This document shows, in pieces, positions 1-9,680 of a stretch of DNA of 64,000 nucleotides. Source of the DNA: Arcobacter cryaerophilus gv. crypticus (lineage in GTDB: Bacteria > Campylobacterota > Campylobacteria > Campylobacterales > Arcobacteraceae); assembly GCF_002993025.1 (NCBI RefSeq), contig NZ_NXGI01000009.1:1-64000 (forward strand). The letters run 5' to 3'. Every line of letters starts with the position of its first letter. Position 1 is the stretch's first letter. The notes beneath the pieces are model-generated. The model was not told the DNA's origin. It saw only the letters and a list, made by a program, of their open reading frames with translations, and did no database searches. The translations under genes and the position numbers were made by a program.

Positions 1-238
1 TCCATAAATTTTTGATTAATCTAATTAATCTTTATGTAGTGTTGAAACTGACATTTTTGTTTTTAATTACTTAATTACAAAATTATCACTCAAATTTATA
101 GACAAGTAATAAATATTTTACTATTTATATCTTGTTTCATTTTTTTACTTTTAACAATCATTATATTTAGTTTACAAAGATTACTTCTTAAACTTCATAC
201 ATATTTTAAAGAACTCTAATTTTAATAAAATTATAAAA
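1..238. other. AT-rich intergenic stretch, no gene seen
   Basis: This leading stretch is very AT-rich, has stops in all frames and no recognisable coding, RNA or repeat element. It lies downstream of the minus-strand tRNA genes, so it should hold their transcript end, but I see no convincing GC-rich hairpin. Confidence 0.5.
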
Positions 239-313
239 TGGCTCCGGCACCTGGGATCGAACCAGGGACCAAATGATTAACAGTCATCTACTCTACCGCT
301 GAGCTATGCCGGA
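239..313 (-). tRNA. tRNA-Asn (GTT), second copy in transcript order
   Basis: Read on the minus strand, the 75 nt give a 7-bp acceptor stem (TCCGGCA with TGCCGGA), a D-arm AGCTCAGCGGTAGAGTA, an anticodon loop CTGTTAA with anticodon GTT, and a T-arm ending in the GGTTCGATCC motif. Discriminator G and CCA are encoded in the DNA. The gene is identical to the copy at 339-413 and lies 25 nt downstream of it, so the two are very probably cotranscribed and processed from one precursor. Confidence 0.97.
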
Positions 314-338
314 AATTAAAAATCATTAAAACAAAAAA

Positions 339-413
339 TGGCTCCGGCACCTGGGATCGAACCAGGGACCAAATGATTAACAGTCATCTACTCTACCGCT
401 GAGCTATGCCGGA
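339..413 (-). tRNA. tRNA-Asn (GTT), promoter-proximal copy
   Basis: This is a perfect second copy of the tRNA-Asn at 239-313, with the same cloverleaf, GTT anticodon and encoded CCA. It is the first gene after a consensus promoter at 441-469. Identity along the full 75 nt with a different 25-nt spacer indicates a recent or gene-converted tandem duplication. Confidence 0.97.
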
Positions 414-440
414 ATCTTTCTTTATCGTTAATGGGGTGGA

Positions 441-469
441 ATTATAGTAAAAATAAAATTTATTGTCAA
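441..469 (-). promoter_or_regulatory. Consensus sigma-70 promoter of the tRNA-Asn pair
   Basis: On the minus strand, TTGACA (464-469) and TATAAT (441-446) are both perfect consensus hexamers with the optimal 17-bp spacer. The bases after the -10 (TCCACCCC) form a GC-rich discriminator of the kind linked to stringent control of stable RNA genes. Transcription would start near 434 and enter the tRNA at 413. Perfect -35 boxes are uncommon in Campylobacterota, which suits a strong stable-RNA promoter. Confidence 0.85.
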
Positions 470-477
470 GAGTTTTT

Positions 478-544
478 GTAATAAATTTAGAATTTTATAA
501 AATTTATTACAATTAAGTTCAAAAGTAGTAAGAACTACTACTTT
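478..544 (-). terminator. Inverted repeats at the hemE 3' end
   Basis: Two perfect inverted repeats follow one another. AAAGTAGTA (522-530) pairs with TACTACTTT (536-544) around a 5-nt loop and overlaps the hemE stop codon. GTAATAAATTT (478-488) pairs with AAATTTATTAC (500-510). They could terminate the minus-strand hemE transcript, but the stems are AT-rich and lack a clean T tract, so the terminator call is tentative. Confidence 0.4.
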
Positions 545-1575
545 TTACTAACTCTTTGACACTCTTTTACAAAATGAATAGCATTTTCAACTGGAACATC
601 TGGAAGTATTCCATGACCTAAGTTAAATATATGCCCCTCACCTTTCATAACATTTTGAATTGCTTCAACACATTTTGTTGTCTCTTCTTTAGAGTATAAT
701 CTACATGGCTCCATATTTCCTTGAAGTACATATTTACTTCCAAGTTTCTCTTTAGCAAGAGCCATTGGTGTTCCCCAATCTACTCCAAATACATCAAAGT
801 TTCCATAAACAAGTCCTCTTTCAATAAATGCAGCAACTCCTTTTGGAAACATAATAACTGGAATATGTGGATATTTCTCTTTTATATATTCTGCAATTTC
901 AACCATATATTTCCAAGAGAACTCATCATAACGACCAGGTTCAATTGCAGATGCCCATGAATCAAATATTTGAACAACATCTGCTCCAGCTTGGATTTGT
1001 TTTTCTAAGTAAAATTTAACAACATCTGTCACTTTTCTTAAAATTTTATGTAAAAACTCTGGATTTGAATACATTATTTTTTTACAAAGATTATATGTTT
1101 TAGTTCCTTGACCTTCAATCATATAAGTTGCAAGTGTCCAAGGTGCTCCAGTAAATCCAATTAAAGCTTTATCTTGGGGTAGTTGTTGTTTTAAAAGTTT
1201 TATAGTTTCATAAACATAAGTTAGTTTATTAGCAGCTTCAACTCCTCCAATTAAATTATCTAAATCTGCTTCAGTTTTAATTGGATCTTTAAAAACAGGT
1301 CCCTCGCCTTGTAAAAAATCAAGGTGCATTCCCATCTCATTTGGAATTACTAAAATATCACTAAATAAAATTGCGGCATCAACTCCCACAATATCAAGTG
1401 GCTGAATAGTAACTTCAGCAGCAAGTTTTGGATTATGGCAAAGATTTAAAAAGTTTCCTGCTTTTGATCTAACTTCCATATACTCTTTTAGATATCTTCC
1501 AGCTTGTCTCATCATCCAAACTGGAGTGTATGGAGTTGGTCTTCTAAAACATGCTTCTACAAAAATTTTTGACAT
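538..1575 (-). CDS. hemE: Uroporphyrinogen decarboxylase
   Basis: HemE decarboxylates the four acetate side chains of uroporphyrinogen III to give coproporphyrinogen III in the cytosolic haem pathway. The 345-aa length is usual for the family. The N-terminal signature [10 protein letters not shown] lies at residues 18-27, the catalytic Asp follows in FSDIL (about 73), and the second signature [16 protein letters not shown] is at about 140-155. The conserved His is in [10 protein letters not shown] near the C-terminus. It is the last gene of the minus-strand run asd, yqhA-like, hemE, with only 14 nt between it and the preceding gene, so cotranscription is likely. Confidence 0.97.
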   Translation of the reverse strand: MSKIFVEACFRRPTPYTPVWMMRQAGRYLKEYMEVRSKAGNFLNLCHNPKLAAEVTIQPLDIVGVDAAILFSDILVIPNEMGMHLDFLQGEGPVFKDPIKTEADLDNLIGGVEAANKLTYVYETIKLLKQQLPQDKALIGFTGAPWTLATYMIEGQGTKTYNLCKKIMYSNPEFLHKILRKVTDVVKFYLEKQIQAGADVVQIFDSWASAIEPGRYDEFSWKYMVEIAEYIKEKYPHIPVIMFPKGVAAFIERGLVYGNFDVFGVDWGTPMALAKEKLGSKYVLQGNMEPCRLYSKEETTKCVEAIQNVMKGEGHIFNLGHGILPDVPVENAIHFVKECQRVSKK

Positions 1576-1589
1576 AATTTAAATCCTTT

Positions 1590-2102
1590 TTATTTTTTTC
1601 CAACTTTACCTGTGAAGTAAAGTCCAACAGCAAGTGCAACTATTGCTAATGCAAAATATAGTAATTCAAGTGGTGTTTCATACTTTGTATGCAAAACTCT
1701 TTGAAAATAATTTACTACTAAAACCATAATAATAACTTTTGCTATTTTATCTTTTAGCTGATCTAGTGAGCTAATATTTAAAATAGAGTTGCAATCTTCT
1801 GGAGTACAAGCTGCATCTATTTTTGAAATAAATAGTTCATAAATTCCAAAAGAAAAAATAAGTAAAACAACAGCTATTAAATACAGATCAACTGCACCAA
1901 TAATTCCAGCAACAATATCTTCATGAAAATGTTCAGGATGAGTTCCATTTATAAATGTTGTAAAAATAAATTTTGCTACATTAATAACATCAACACTTGC
2001 AACAATAAATAAAATTACTGATCCAAAAAAGCCAAAAATTACAGCAAGAATTACTATAAATCTACTTTTCCAAAGGGCATTTTCAAAAAATTTCTCAAAC
2101 AT
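1590..2102 (-). CDS. YqhA/UPF0114-family inner-membrane protein
   Basis: A 170-aa protein with about four hydrophobic segments (roughly residues 15-40, 70-90, 115-130 and 148-165). The N-terminal FEKFFENALWKSRFIVILAV pattern and the mid-protein VDLYLIAVVLLIFSFGIYELF stretch fit the UPF0114 (YqhA) family, whose function is not established. It starts immediately after the asd stop and ends just before hemE, so it is probably translated from the same message. A conserved-looking pair of cysteines (CTPEDC, about residues 93-98) sits in a loop. I am confident of the family and offer no function. Confidence 0.8.
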   Translation of the reverse strand: MFEKFFENALWKSRFIVILAVIFGFFGSVILFIVASVDVINVAKFIFTTFINGTHPEHFHEDIVAGIIGAVDLYLIAVVLLIFSFGIYELFISKIDAACTPEDCNSILNISSLDQLKDKIAKVIIMVLVVNYFQRVLHTKYETPLELLYFALAIVALAVGLYFTGKVGKK

Positions 2103-3140
2103 TTACATATTGCTTTCTAATTCAATCCATTTCAAACCGATTCTAACTGCATTTGTAGCAGCTCCAACTCTTACTTGATCTGCAACATTAAAGTAGTGAA
2201 CAATATTTGAAGCATAAACATCTTTTCTAATTCTTCCAACATATGTAAAATCTGTATCTGTTGAAATTATTGGCATTGGATACTTTTTATTTGGTAAATC
2301 ATCAATTACTTTTACATTTTCAAAATTCTCTAGTGCATTTCTTACTTCATCTACATCAACATCAACACCATCATTAAATGTAACTGTTAAAGATTCACTA
2401 TGAGATCTTAATACTGGAACTCGCACACATGTTGCTGCAACTTGAAAGTTTTTATGCATAATTTTTTGAGTTTCATTTACCATTTTCATCTCTTCTTTTG
2501 TAAATCCATTTTCAGTAGCAACATCAATTTGAGGAATTACATTAAGTGCAATTTGGTGTGCAAATGCTTTAATTTCTGTTTCGTCCAATCTAAATGCAAA
2601 GAAATCTTGCATCTGTTTTACAAGTTCTTCCATTCCAGATTTTCCAGCACCTGAAACTGCTTGATAAGTTGATACATCAACTCTTTTAATACCATATAAA
2701 TCATCAAGTGGTTTTAAACTTTGAACCATTTGAATTGTTGAGCAATTTGGATTTGCAATAATTCCAGTCTCTCTCCAAAGTCCAATATCATCTGGATTAA
2801 CTTCAGGAACTACAAGTGGAACTTTTGGATCCATTCTAAAATGACTTGTATTATCAATTACAACAGCTCCTGCTTCAACAGCAAATTTTGCAAATTTTTC
2901 AGAAATACTTCCACCTGCACAAAAAAATGCAATCTCAACTTCTTGTTCTTCAAAAACAGTTTCAGTTAACTCTAAAACCGTAAACTCTTTGTTTAAAAAT
3001 TCAATTGTTGAACCTGCACTTCTTGCACTTGCAAGTGGAATAACTTTATTTACAGGAAATTTAAGCTCTTCCATAACTCTAAATACTTCTTCTCCAACAG
3101 CCCCAGTTGCTCCCACAACTGCAACATTAAACTTTCTCAT
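2103..3140 (-). CDS. asd: Aspartate-semialdehyde dehydrogenase
   Basis: Asd reduces aspartyl-4-phosphate with NADPH to aspartate semialdehyde, the branch point to lysine/diaminopimelate, threonine and methionine. The 345-aa protein has the NADP-binding loop GATGAVGEEV at residues 10-19 and the catalytic cysteine in NPNCST (Cys-133). The C-terminal half carries the conserved substrate-binding segment around QIALNVIPQID. Length and motifs are standard. It begins one base after the gyrA stop, so it is probably the second gene of a gyrA-asd transcript. Confidence 0.96.
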   Translation of the reverse strand: MRKFNVAVVGATGAVGEEVFRVMEELKFPVNKVIPLASARSAGSTIEFLNKEFTVLELTETVFEEQEVEIAFFCAGGSISEKFAKFAVEAGAVVIDNTSHFRMDPKVPLVVPEVNPDDIGLWRETGIIANPNCSTIQMVQSLKPLDDLYGIKRVDVSTYQAVSGAGKSGMEELVKQMQDFFAFRLDETEIKAFAHQIALNVIPQIDVATENGFTKEEMKMVNETQKIMHKNFQVAATCVRVPVLRSHSESLTVTFNDGVDVDVDEVRNALENFENVKVIDDLPNKKYPMPIISTDTDFTYVGRIRKDVYASNIVHYFNVADQVRVGAATNAVRIGLKWIELESNM

Positions 3141-3141
3141 T

Positions 3142-5709
3142 TTACTCTTCCTCTTTTTTATTGTCTAAAATACTATCTAATAAATTTTCTTCTTCATCTT
3201 TTGAAGATTCAATTATTTCACCATCTTCGTTATATCTAATAATATTTCCATTTTCATCAAGTTCTATCTCTTCATCTTCTTTTGGACATTTTGCGATAGA
3301 TACAACTTTATCATCTTTATCCATATTTACAATTATTACACCGCTTGTATTTCTACCAGCTTTTCTAATTGTCTGCATATCAACTCTAATCATTTTTCCA
3401 ATTGAAGTTAAAAGCATTAAATCTTGTGTATCATCAACTAAAACTTCACCAACAATATTTCCAGTTTTTGGCGATAATTTCATAGCAATTACACCTGAAC
3501 CTGCTCTATTTGTAAGTCTATACTCTTCTATTGTTGTTCGTTTTCCAATTCCTTTTTCAGAAACTGTAAGAATCTCTTGCTCTTCATTATCAATTACATC
3601 AGCATCTACAACAATATCTGTATCAATTTTAAACTTAATACCTCTAACTCCTCTTGTACTTCTTCCTTGATCTCTTGTTTTTTCAAGTTCAAATCTAATA
3701 CATTGCCCAAGACTTGTAAATATCATAATATATTGAGTTTGTACATCTGCAATTTTAGCTGTTACAATCTCATCTGTCTCATCAAGAACTATTGCTCTTA
3801 CTCCATTACTTCTAATATTAGAGAACTCATTTAATGATGTTCTTTTTATAACTCCATTTCTTGTAAAGAATACTAAAGATTTAGATTCATCAAAATCTGG
3901 AGTTGGAATAATTGCCATAATTTTTTCATCAGCTCTTAAGTTGATTAAGTTTACAACAGCTTTTCCTTTTGCCGTTCTACTTCCTTCTGGAATTTTGTAA
4001 ACTTTTAACCAATAAAGTTGTCCCATATTTGTAACAAACATTAAAGTATCATGAGTATTACTTACAAAGAATCTCTCGATGAAATCATCATCGTGAGTTG
4101 TAACTGCAACTTTACCTTTTCCACCTCTTTTTTGTCTCTCATAAGATTTAATAGGAACTCTTTTTACATAACCATTATGAGTAATAGTAACTACCATTGG
4201 TTCATTTGGAATTAAATCTTCAACATCAATTTCATCATAAGAGTCTTCAATTTCTGTTTTTCTTGGAGTTGAGAATTTTTCTCTTATCTCATTTAACTCA
4301 TCTTTTATAATTTCATTTAATTTTTCTTCACTTCTTAAAATTGCCTCTAATTCTGATATTAATAACATAAGTTCAGCATATTCAGCTTCAAGTTTATCTC
4401 TTTGAAGACCTGTTAATCTTCCTAATCTCATATCTAAGATTGCTTGAGATTGAATTGCACTTAAACCAAATCTTGAAGATAGATTATCTTTTGCATCTTG
4501 GTCATTTGAACTGGCTCTAATAATTTTTACAACTTCATCAATGTTGTCTAAAGCAATTTTTAAACCTTCTAGGATATGTGCTCTTGCTTTTGCTTTTTCT
4601 AAATCAAAAATTGTTCTTCTAATAATTACAGTTTTTCTATGTGATAAGAAAATATTTAATATTTCTGGAAGATTAAATACTTTTGGCTCTTTATTGTAAA
4701 CTGCAAGTAATATAATCCCAAATGTTGTCTCCATAGGAGTTGATTTATAAAGATTGTTTAATACAATTTCAGCCATTGCATCTTTTTTTAGCTCAATTAC
4801 AACTCTAATTCCATCTCTATCAGATTCATCTCTAACTTCTGCAATTCCTTCAATTTGTTTATCTTTTGCTAGATTTGCAATAAGTTCAATTAATCTTGCT
4901 TTATTTACTTGATATGGTAATTCATCAATAACAATAACATCTTTTTTTGCTTTTGATTCTATATGATGTTTTGCTCTAATTCTAACTCTTCCACGCCCAG
5001 TATTATAAGCATCAACTATCCCTCTTCTTCCAAAAATCGTTCCACCAGTTGGGAAATCTGGACCTTGAATAAATTCCATTAAATCAATTGCTTCAGAACT
5101 TGGATTTTCAATTAAATATAAAATTGCATCTAATAGTTCACCAAGATTGTGAGGTGGAATTTTCGTTGCCATTCCAACTGCAATTCCTTCACTTCCGTTT
5201 AGTAAAAGAGTTGGAACACGTGTTGGAAGAACTGCTGGTTCTCTCATTGTATCATCGTAATTTGGTACAAAATTTACAGTATCTTTATCTAAATCTCTTA
5301 AAACTTCTTCTGCGATTCTAGTCATTCTAGCTTCTGTATATCTCATAGCTGCTGCACTATCACCATCAACAGAACCAAAGTTTCCTTGACCATCAACCAA
5401 AGGTGCTCTCATAGAGAAACTTTGAGCCATTCTTACAAGTGCATCATAAACAGAAGTATCACCATGAGGATGGTACTTTCCTATAACATCTCCAACAATT
5501 CTTGCTGATTTTTTATATGCTACTTTTGATGTAAGATTTAAATCATGCATTGCATACAAAATTCTTCTATGAACTGGTTTTAATCCATCTTTTGCATCTG
5601 GTAATGCACGTCCAATAATAACACTCATAGAGTAATCTAAATATGAAGCTTTTACACTATCTTCAATATTTATATCTACAATATCTTGGTTCTCAAAAAG
5701 GTTTTCCAT
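3142..5709 (-). CDS. gyrA: DNA gyrase subunit A
   Basis: GyrA breaks and rejoins DNA in the A2B2 gyrase that introduces negative supercoils. The 855-aa protein has the catalytic Tyr-124 in [10 protein letters not shown], and a C-terminal beta-pinwheel with the GyrA box near QKRGGKGKV. The quinolone-resistance region reads [10 protein letters not shown], with Thr-85 encoded by ACT and Asp-89 retained, so the common resistance substitution is absent. The acidic C-terminal tail is typical. A strong terminator lies upstream at 5791-5828, so gyrA must have its own promoter in 5710-5790, where TATATT-like -10 candidates occur. Confidence 0.98.
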   Translation of the reverse strand: MENLFENQDIVDINIEDSVKASYLDYSMSVIIGRALPDAKDGLKPVHRRILYAMHDLNLTSKVAYKKSARIVGDVIGKYHPHGDTSVYDALVRMAQSFSMRAPLVDGQGNFGSVDGDSAAAMRYTEARMTRIAEEVLRDLDKDTVNFVPNYDDTMREPAVLPTRVPTLLLNGSEGIAVGMATKIPPHNLGELLDAILYLIENPSSEAIDLMEFIQGPDFPTGGTIFGRRGIVDAYNTGRGRVRIRAKHHIESKAKKDVIVIDELPYQVNKARLIELIANLAKDKQIEGIAEVRDESDRDGIRVVIELKKDAMAEIVLNNLYKSTPMETTFGIILLAVYNKEPKVFNLPEILNIFLSHRKTVIIRRTIFDLEKAKARAHILEGLKIALDNIDEVVKIIRASSNDQDAKDNLSSRFGLSAIQSQAILDMRLGRLTGLQRDKLEAEYAELMLLISELEAILRSEEKLNEIIKDELNEIREKFSTPRKTEIEDSYDEIDVEDLIPNEPMVVTITHNGYVKRVPIKSYERQKRGGKGKVAVTTHDDDFIERFFVSNTHDTLMFVTNMGQLYWLKVYKIPEGSRTAKGKAVVNLINLRADEKIMAIIPTPDFDESKSLVFFTRNGVIKRTSLNEFSNIRSNGVRAIVLDETDEIVTAKIADVQTQYIMIFTSLGQCIRFELEKTRDQGRSTRGVRGIKFKIDTDIVVDADVIDNEEQEILTVSEKGIGKRTTIEEYRLTNRAGSGVIAMKLSPKTGNIVGEVLVDDTQDLMLLTSIGKMIRVDMQTIRKAGRNTSGVIIVNMDKDDKVVSIAKCPKEDEEIELDENGNIIRYNEDGEIIESSKDEEENLLDSILDNKKEEE

Positions 5710-5790
5710 AAAATAAGGCCTTTAATATAAAGTTTTCTTAAAAAAATTGTTTTTATTTTATCTAATATATACTTAGGAATAGTTTTTTAT

Positions 5791-5828
5791 AAAAAAAAGG
5801 AAGCAGAGAAAACTCTACTTCCTTTTTT
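5791..5828 (-). terminator. Rho-independent terminator of the argJ/DUF465 transcript
   Basis: On the minus strand a 16-bp stem (5813-5828 with 5793-5808, one G-U pair) closes a UUUU loop and is followed by an unbroken T tract. It lies between the DUF465 stop and gyrA, both minus strand, so it separates the two transcription units. Confidence 0.9.
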
Positions 5829-5851
5829 AAATATTAAATATGTTTTTAAAA

Positions 5852-6067
5852 CTATTTTTCAGCTTTATATTTTACTATCATAGAGTAAATTTCATCTTTA
5901 AGTTTTAACTTTTCTTTTTTCTTTGACTCAATAGTAAATTGGTCAGCATGTGAATTTTCTAAGTTTGTGATTTCATGATCTAAATCATTATGTTTATCAA
6001 AAACTTTAGTAAAGTGTGCATCTTTTTGTCTTAATTCTGCAATTACATCTCTGTGTTCGTGAAGCAT
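5852..6067 (-). CDS. Small DUF465 (YdcH/SlyX-like) helical protein
   Basis: A 71-aa charged, all-helical protein with heptad-like spacing. The pattern HxDLDHEI...KKEKLKLKDEIY is characteristic of DUF465 (YdcH) proteins, which form short helical hairpins and have no settled function. It sits 54 bp downstream of argJ on the same strand and is followed directly by a strong terminator, so it may be the last cistron of that unit. There are no membrane segments or catalytic motifs. The small size and clean terminator support a real gene. Confidence 0.8.
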   Translation of the reverse strand: MLHEHRDVIAELRQKDAHFTKVFDKHNDLDHEITNLENSHADQFTIESKKKEKLKLKDEIYSMIVKYKAEK

Positions 6068-6121
6068 TATCTATCCTTGTTTAAAATTTTAATTGAGATT
6101 ATATATAAAAAGTTCTTAATC

Positions 6122-7312
6122 TTAACTTCTATAATCTGCATTAATTTCTACATACTTGTAGCCTAAATCACAACCGTAAGCTGTAAAACTCTCATCTCCC
6201 AAACCAATATCACAAATAATCTTGTATTTATCTTTTTTTAAAACATCTGCTGCTTTTTGCTCAATAATAGAGTCAAAACAGATTTCACCTTTATTAAACA
6301 CCACAACATCATTATATGAAATTACTAGTTTTTCATCATCACAAGCTATTCTTGAAGCTCCAATTGTTGAAGCAATTCTTCCAAAATTTGGATCTTCTCC
6401 AAAAAGTGCTGTTTTCACTAAAAGTGAATTTGATAAAGCTTTTGCTGCTTTAATTGCATCTTCTTTTGTTGCTGCATTTTTTACTTCAAAAGCTGCAACT
6501 TTTTTTGCACCTTCACCATCTGCTACCATTAACATTGCCATTTCATGCATCACTAATCTTAAAGCTTCAAAAAATGCATCTTTATCATAAGCATTTGATT
6601 TTCCATTTGCTAATACCATTACAGTATCATTTGTTGAAGTATCTCCATCAACAGAAATTGCATTAAAAGTTGTCTCTTTATTTTTATTTAATGCCTCTTT
6701 TATATCTGCGTAAGGAGCAGCTGCATCTGTACAAATAAAACAAAGCATTGTTGCAAGATTTGGATTTATCATTCCAGCACCTTTTGCAACAGCTCCTATT
6801 TTAAATGATTTTCCATCTTCAAGTTTTACTTCATAAAAACAAGATTTAGAGTATGCATCTGTTGTCATAATTGCTTTGCTTAAATTTTCACCATTTTTAG
6901 CTCTTAAATCAAATTTTTCTGAACCAGCTACTAGTTTCTCAATTGGTAATGGATTCCCTATAACTCCTGTACTGCTCATAACTGGATTAATCAACTTATC
7001 ATCACCAAAATTTAATTGAGAGAAAAGATTATCTATATCTTCAATACCTTTTTTACCTGTTAATGCATTTGCATTTTTTGAATTTATAAGTACAAAGTTT
7101 GTTTTAAAATTTTCACCATATTGTAAAAAATGTTTTAATGGTGCTGCTTGAAATTTATTTTCTGTAAAAATTGCTGCAACTGTACAAGCCTCTTTTGTAT
7201 ATATAAATCCTAAATCATTATTTCCATTTGGCTTAAGTCCAGCATGAATTCCATCACAAAAAAATCCATTTATTTGGTCTATATAACCTTTTATTGGCAA
7301 AATTGTAAACAT
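6122..7312 (-). CDS. argJ: Bifunctional ornithine acetyltransferase / N-acetylglutamate synthase
   Basis: ArgJ transfers the acetyl group from N-acetylornithine to glutamate in the cyclic arginine pathway, and many homologues also make N-acetylglutamate from acetyl-CoA. The 396-aa precursor self-cleaves before a Thr in a conserved (A)TML motif, seen here in NPNLATML. Other family segments are KGAGMI, VDGDTSTNDT and FGRIASTIGASRI. It starts 2 nt after the stop of the upstream ion-channel gene and is probably cotranscribed with it. The bifunctional versus monofunctional state cannot be read from sequence alone. Confidence 0.95.
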   Translation of the reverse strand: MFTILPIKGYIDQINGFFCDGIHAGLKPNGNNDLGFIYTKEACTVAAIFTENKFQAAPLKHFLQYGENFKTNFVLINSKNANALTGKKGIEDIDNLFSQLNFGDDKLINPVMSSTGVIGNPLPIEKLVAGSEKFDLRAKNGENLSKAIMTTDAYSKSCFYEVKLEDGKSFKIGAVAKGAGMINPNLATMLCFICTDAAAPYADIKEALNKNKETTFNAISVDGDTSTNDTVMVLANGKSNAYDKDAFFEALRLVMHEMAMLMVADGEGAKKVAAFEVKNAATKEDAIKAAKALSNSLLVKTALFGEDPNFGRIASTIGASRIACDDEKLVISYNDVVVFNKGEICFDSIIEQKAADVLKKDKYKIICDIGLGDESFTAYGCDLGYKYVEINADYRS

Positions 7313-7314
7313 TA

Positions 7315-8442
7315 TTATAATTCCTTTGGTTGATTTGTTAAATTTAAAACTCTTTTTGCTTTAAAAAGACCTTTTTGTGAGCCAACAATTAAAAGTTTAG
7401 AGTTTTTATTTATAACTTTGTCTCCATTTGGAAGCTGAACAAAAACTCCACTTGATTCAGTTATTCCAATAATAGATATTCTAAGAGTATCTCTTAAATT
7501 TAGTTCTCGTAACTCTTTTCCAACTATCCAAGAATTCTCTTTTATCAAAAGATCTTCCATTGTTATTGGACTATCTTTTTTGTATAAAAATTCATCTAAA
7601 ATATTTTCCATATCAGGGCTTATTGCCATAGCACTTACTCTTTTTGCCATTAAAGAAGGAGTTGCAACAACTTTGTTTGCTCCTAGTTTTTTAAGTCTTA
7701 CTTTTTCATTATGAGTTTCTGCATTTGCAATAATCAAATATGGATTTCTTTCTAACTCTTTTTCATAAAGTCTTACAGATGCTATAAGTGTAATATTATC
7801 AGAGATACTTTTTGATAAAGTAATAACTCCTTTTGCAGAACTTAAATGAGATTTTAAGAAAGCTTCTTCTTTATATGGTTCTTCTTTTACAAAATATGGA
7901 TAACCATGCTCTTTTGCAATAGCTTCAATATCATCACTTGAATCAACAACCACAAAAGGAATTTGATTTTCTCTAAACTGTTTTGCAACTTGTGCAGTAT
8001 ATTCATTGTGATAACACAAAACAAAGTGTCTTCTTAATCTTGCTATTTTGTAAAGCATTCTTCTCTCCCTTAAAAGTTCTCTTAAATTACCATTTGTAAA
8101 AACATCAATTACAACTCCAACTGCAAAAATCAAACTCATAAACCCAGCTAACATTAAAAATACAGTAAATATTATTGTTTCATTTTTAAAATTTGATTCA
8201 TTTAAAGCACCAAATCCAGTGTTTGTGATAGTATAAGATGTTTGAAAAATAGCTTGCATGATGGTATAGTCTTCTAAATAAACATAAGCTAAAGTACCAA
8301 CCATCATAAGAATTTGAATTAGAATCAAAGGGGATCTAATTGGTTTTAGTCTTGAGTATATAATAGGATTTAAGTCATATTGTGGAATATTTGAATTATA
8401 TTCCCATTTGAAATATTTTTTGAATTTTGTGAAAATGCTCAT
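7315..8442 (-). CDS. Two-TM RCK (TrkA-N/TrkA-C) potassium-type channel with atypical filter
   Basis: A 375-aa protein with two transmembrane helices (about residues 38-57 and 88-112) flanking a pore loop, then a Rossmann-type TrkA-N domain (about 133-250) and a TrkA-C domain (about 290-370). This is the MthK-like architecture of ligand-gated K+ channels. The pore loop reads TITNTGFGAL (71-80), so the usual T-T-V-G-Y-G-D filter has Asn, Thr, Phe and Ala at non-glycine positions. The Rossmann loop (LCYHNEYTAQVA) also lacks the usual glycines. K+ may still pass, but selectivity is uncertain. It lies between rpmB and argJ. Confidence 0.85.
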   Translation of the reverse strand: MSIFTKFKKYFKWEYNSNIPQYDLNPIIYSRLKPIRSPLILIQILMMVGTLAYVYLEDYTIMQAIFQTSYTITNTGFGALNESNFKNETIIFTVFLMLAGFMSLIFAVGVVIDVFTNGNLRELLRERRMLYKIARLRRHFVLCYHNEYTAQVAKQFRENQIPFVVVDSSDDIEAIAKEHGYPYFVKEEPYKEEAFLKSHLSSAKGVITLSKSISDNITLIASVRLYEKELERNPYLIIANAETHNEKVRLKKLGANKVVATPSLMAKRVSAMAISPDMENILDEFLYKKDSPITMEDLLIKENSWIVGKELRELNLRDTLRISIIGITESSGVFVQLPNGDKVINKNSKLLIVGSQKGLFKAKRVLNLTNQPKEL

Positions 8443-8466
8443 TTAAGCACTTATTCTAGTGCTTAA

Positions 8467-8655
8467 TTATGAGTGTTTTTTAAGAGTTCTTAGCTCTTTT
8501 GCAGAAATTTTTAACTTAGTTGTTGTTCCATCTTCTAATGTAACTCTAACTGTTCTAATATTTGGTAAAAATCTTCTTTTAGTTCTGTTTTTAGCATGAC
8601 TTACGTTGTTTCCAACCATAGGTCCTTTTCCAGAAATTGCACATCTTCTTGCCAT
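8467..8655 (-). CDS. rpmB: 50S ribosomal protein L28
   Basis: A 62-aa basic protein starting [21 protein letters not shown], with the typical L28 sequence [11 protein letters not shown] and a C-terminal LRTLKK segment. It belongs to the large ribosomal subunit. It has a good Shine-Dalgarno (AAAGGAA) shortly before the ATG. The ion-channel gene follows 24 nt downstream on the same strand. Confidence 0.97.
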   Translation of the reverse strand: MARRCAISGKGPMVGNNVSHAKNRTKRRFLPNIRTVRVTLEDGTTTKLKISAKELRTLKKHS

Positions 8656-8719
8656 TTTGATATTCCTTTTTGTAGTAAAAAATAATTCAGAATTCTATCT
8701 TAAAATTCTTAAGTTAGAG

Positions 8720-9592
8720 TTAAATTTTTGTTAAAATATCATTAAATTTATCAATATTTTTATCTAAACTCATTTCAAGTGCAATATTTCTATTTTGTTT
8801 TTTAATTTTTTTAAGTTCATTTTCATCAAATAAAATAGCATCTATTTTAAAAGAAGTGCTAGGATCGTTTGGATTATCCATTGTAGCATAAACATCTAAT
8901 ATCTCTTTTGCATCATTATTCATAGTAGAAAAAACTACGCATTTACAAAACATAGCTTTTATAACGCTGCTTGCAATATTTTTGTTGTAGCTTGGAAGTA
9001 AAAAAATATCACTTATAAGATATAGTTCATCTAAATTCTCTTTGCTTTCATCAAGCAATATAATTTTTGGTTCTAATTTTGAATATTTTGGTAATGTAAA
9101 TTCCAAAGCTGCCAACTGTTGTTTTGTTCCTGCAATAATAACTTTAAAATCGATAAATGAAATGTTTGAAACTATTTGTAAAAACTCTTTTATTCCACTT
9201 GTTTTAAAATTTTTTGCTGTAAAAAAGATAACTTTTGTATTTGCTGTAAAAGAAAATCTATCTTTATATTTTTCTTTTAACTCTTTTGGTTTTTGATATT
9301 TTAAATCAACACTTGGATAAATGACTTTTATTTTTTCATGACTTATTTTTGTTTTTGATAAAATCAGATTTAGATTTGAAAATGAGTTTGTAATTACAAA
9401 TTTGGAATTTTTAATAAAATCTATTGAATTTTCATCCAGTTCTCCACTATGAAAATATATATCTGGATATCTTTTTTTTGAAAAAAACTTTGTGATAAAT
9501 GATGGTTTTTTTAAAATTTTTATATCATCTCTAGCTTTTAGTTTATTTATTAAAGTATTACTTGTTTTGTAGCAGATAGTTGTTTGTTTCAT
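8720..9592 (-). CDS. Glycosyltransferase family 4-like protein
   Basis: A 290-aa protein whose C-terminal two-thirds follow a GT-B family 4 pattern: VIYPSVD linker (about 91-97), a KVIFFTAKNF substrate segment, then a terminal region LYLISDIFLLPSYNKNIASSVIKAMFCKCVVF that corresponds to the nucleotide-sugar-binding E-x7-E region, although the first Glu is replaced by Asn/Ser-rich sequence. The N-terminal acceptor domain looks short. It is transcribed divergently from the heptose genes across an 88-bp gap and likely adds a core sugar. Donor and acceptor are unknown. Confidence 0.75.
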   Translation of the reverse strand: MKQTTICYKTSNTLINKLKARDDIKILKKPSFITKFFSKKRYPDIYFHSGELDENSIDFIKNSKFVITNSFSNLNLILSKTKISHEKIKVIYPSVDLKYQKPKELKEKYKDRFSFTANTKVIFFTAKNFKTSGIKEFLQIVSNISFIDFKVIIAGTKQQLAALEFTLPKYSKLEPKIILLDESKENLDELYLISDIFLLPSYNKNIASSVIKAMFCKCVVFSTMNNDAKEILDVYATMDNPNDPSTSFKIDAILFDENELKKIKKQNRNIALEMSLDKNIDKFNDILTKI

Positions 9593-9641
9593 AATTTAGT
9601 TTTCCTAATTTTTAAAGTTGTAATTATAGTTAAAAGTGCTT

Positions 9642-9647
9642 TATGAT
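9642..9647 (+). promoter_or_regulatory. Candidate -10 box for the heptose operon
   Basis: TATGAT lies 34 bp upstream of the gmhB start in the 88-bp divergent gap, followed by a Shine-Dalgarno AAGGA at 9669-9673. No clear -35 is present, as is usual in Campylobacterota. The call rests only on position and sequence. Confidence 0.4.
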
Positions 9648-9680
9648 ATTATTTAAACCTAAATTGTAAGGATAAATTAT

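Noticed and set aside
239-413. Possible CRISPR or simple repeat
   Set aside because: The 75-bp repeats are two tRNA-Asn genes with full cloverleafs and only two copies.
3161-3670. Long ORF opposite gyrA
   Set aside because: It is antisense to well-conserved gyrA codons and its Ser/Ile/Phe-rich product has no domain; the open frame follows from gyrA codon bias.
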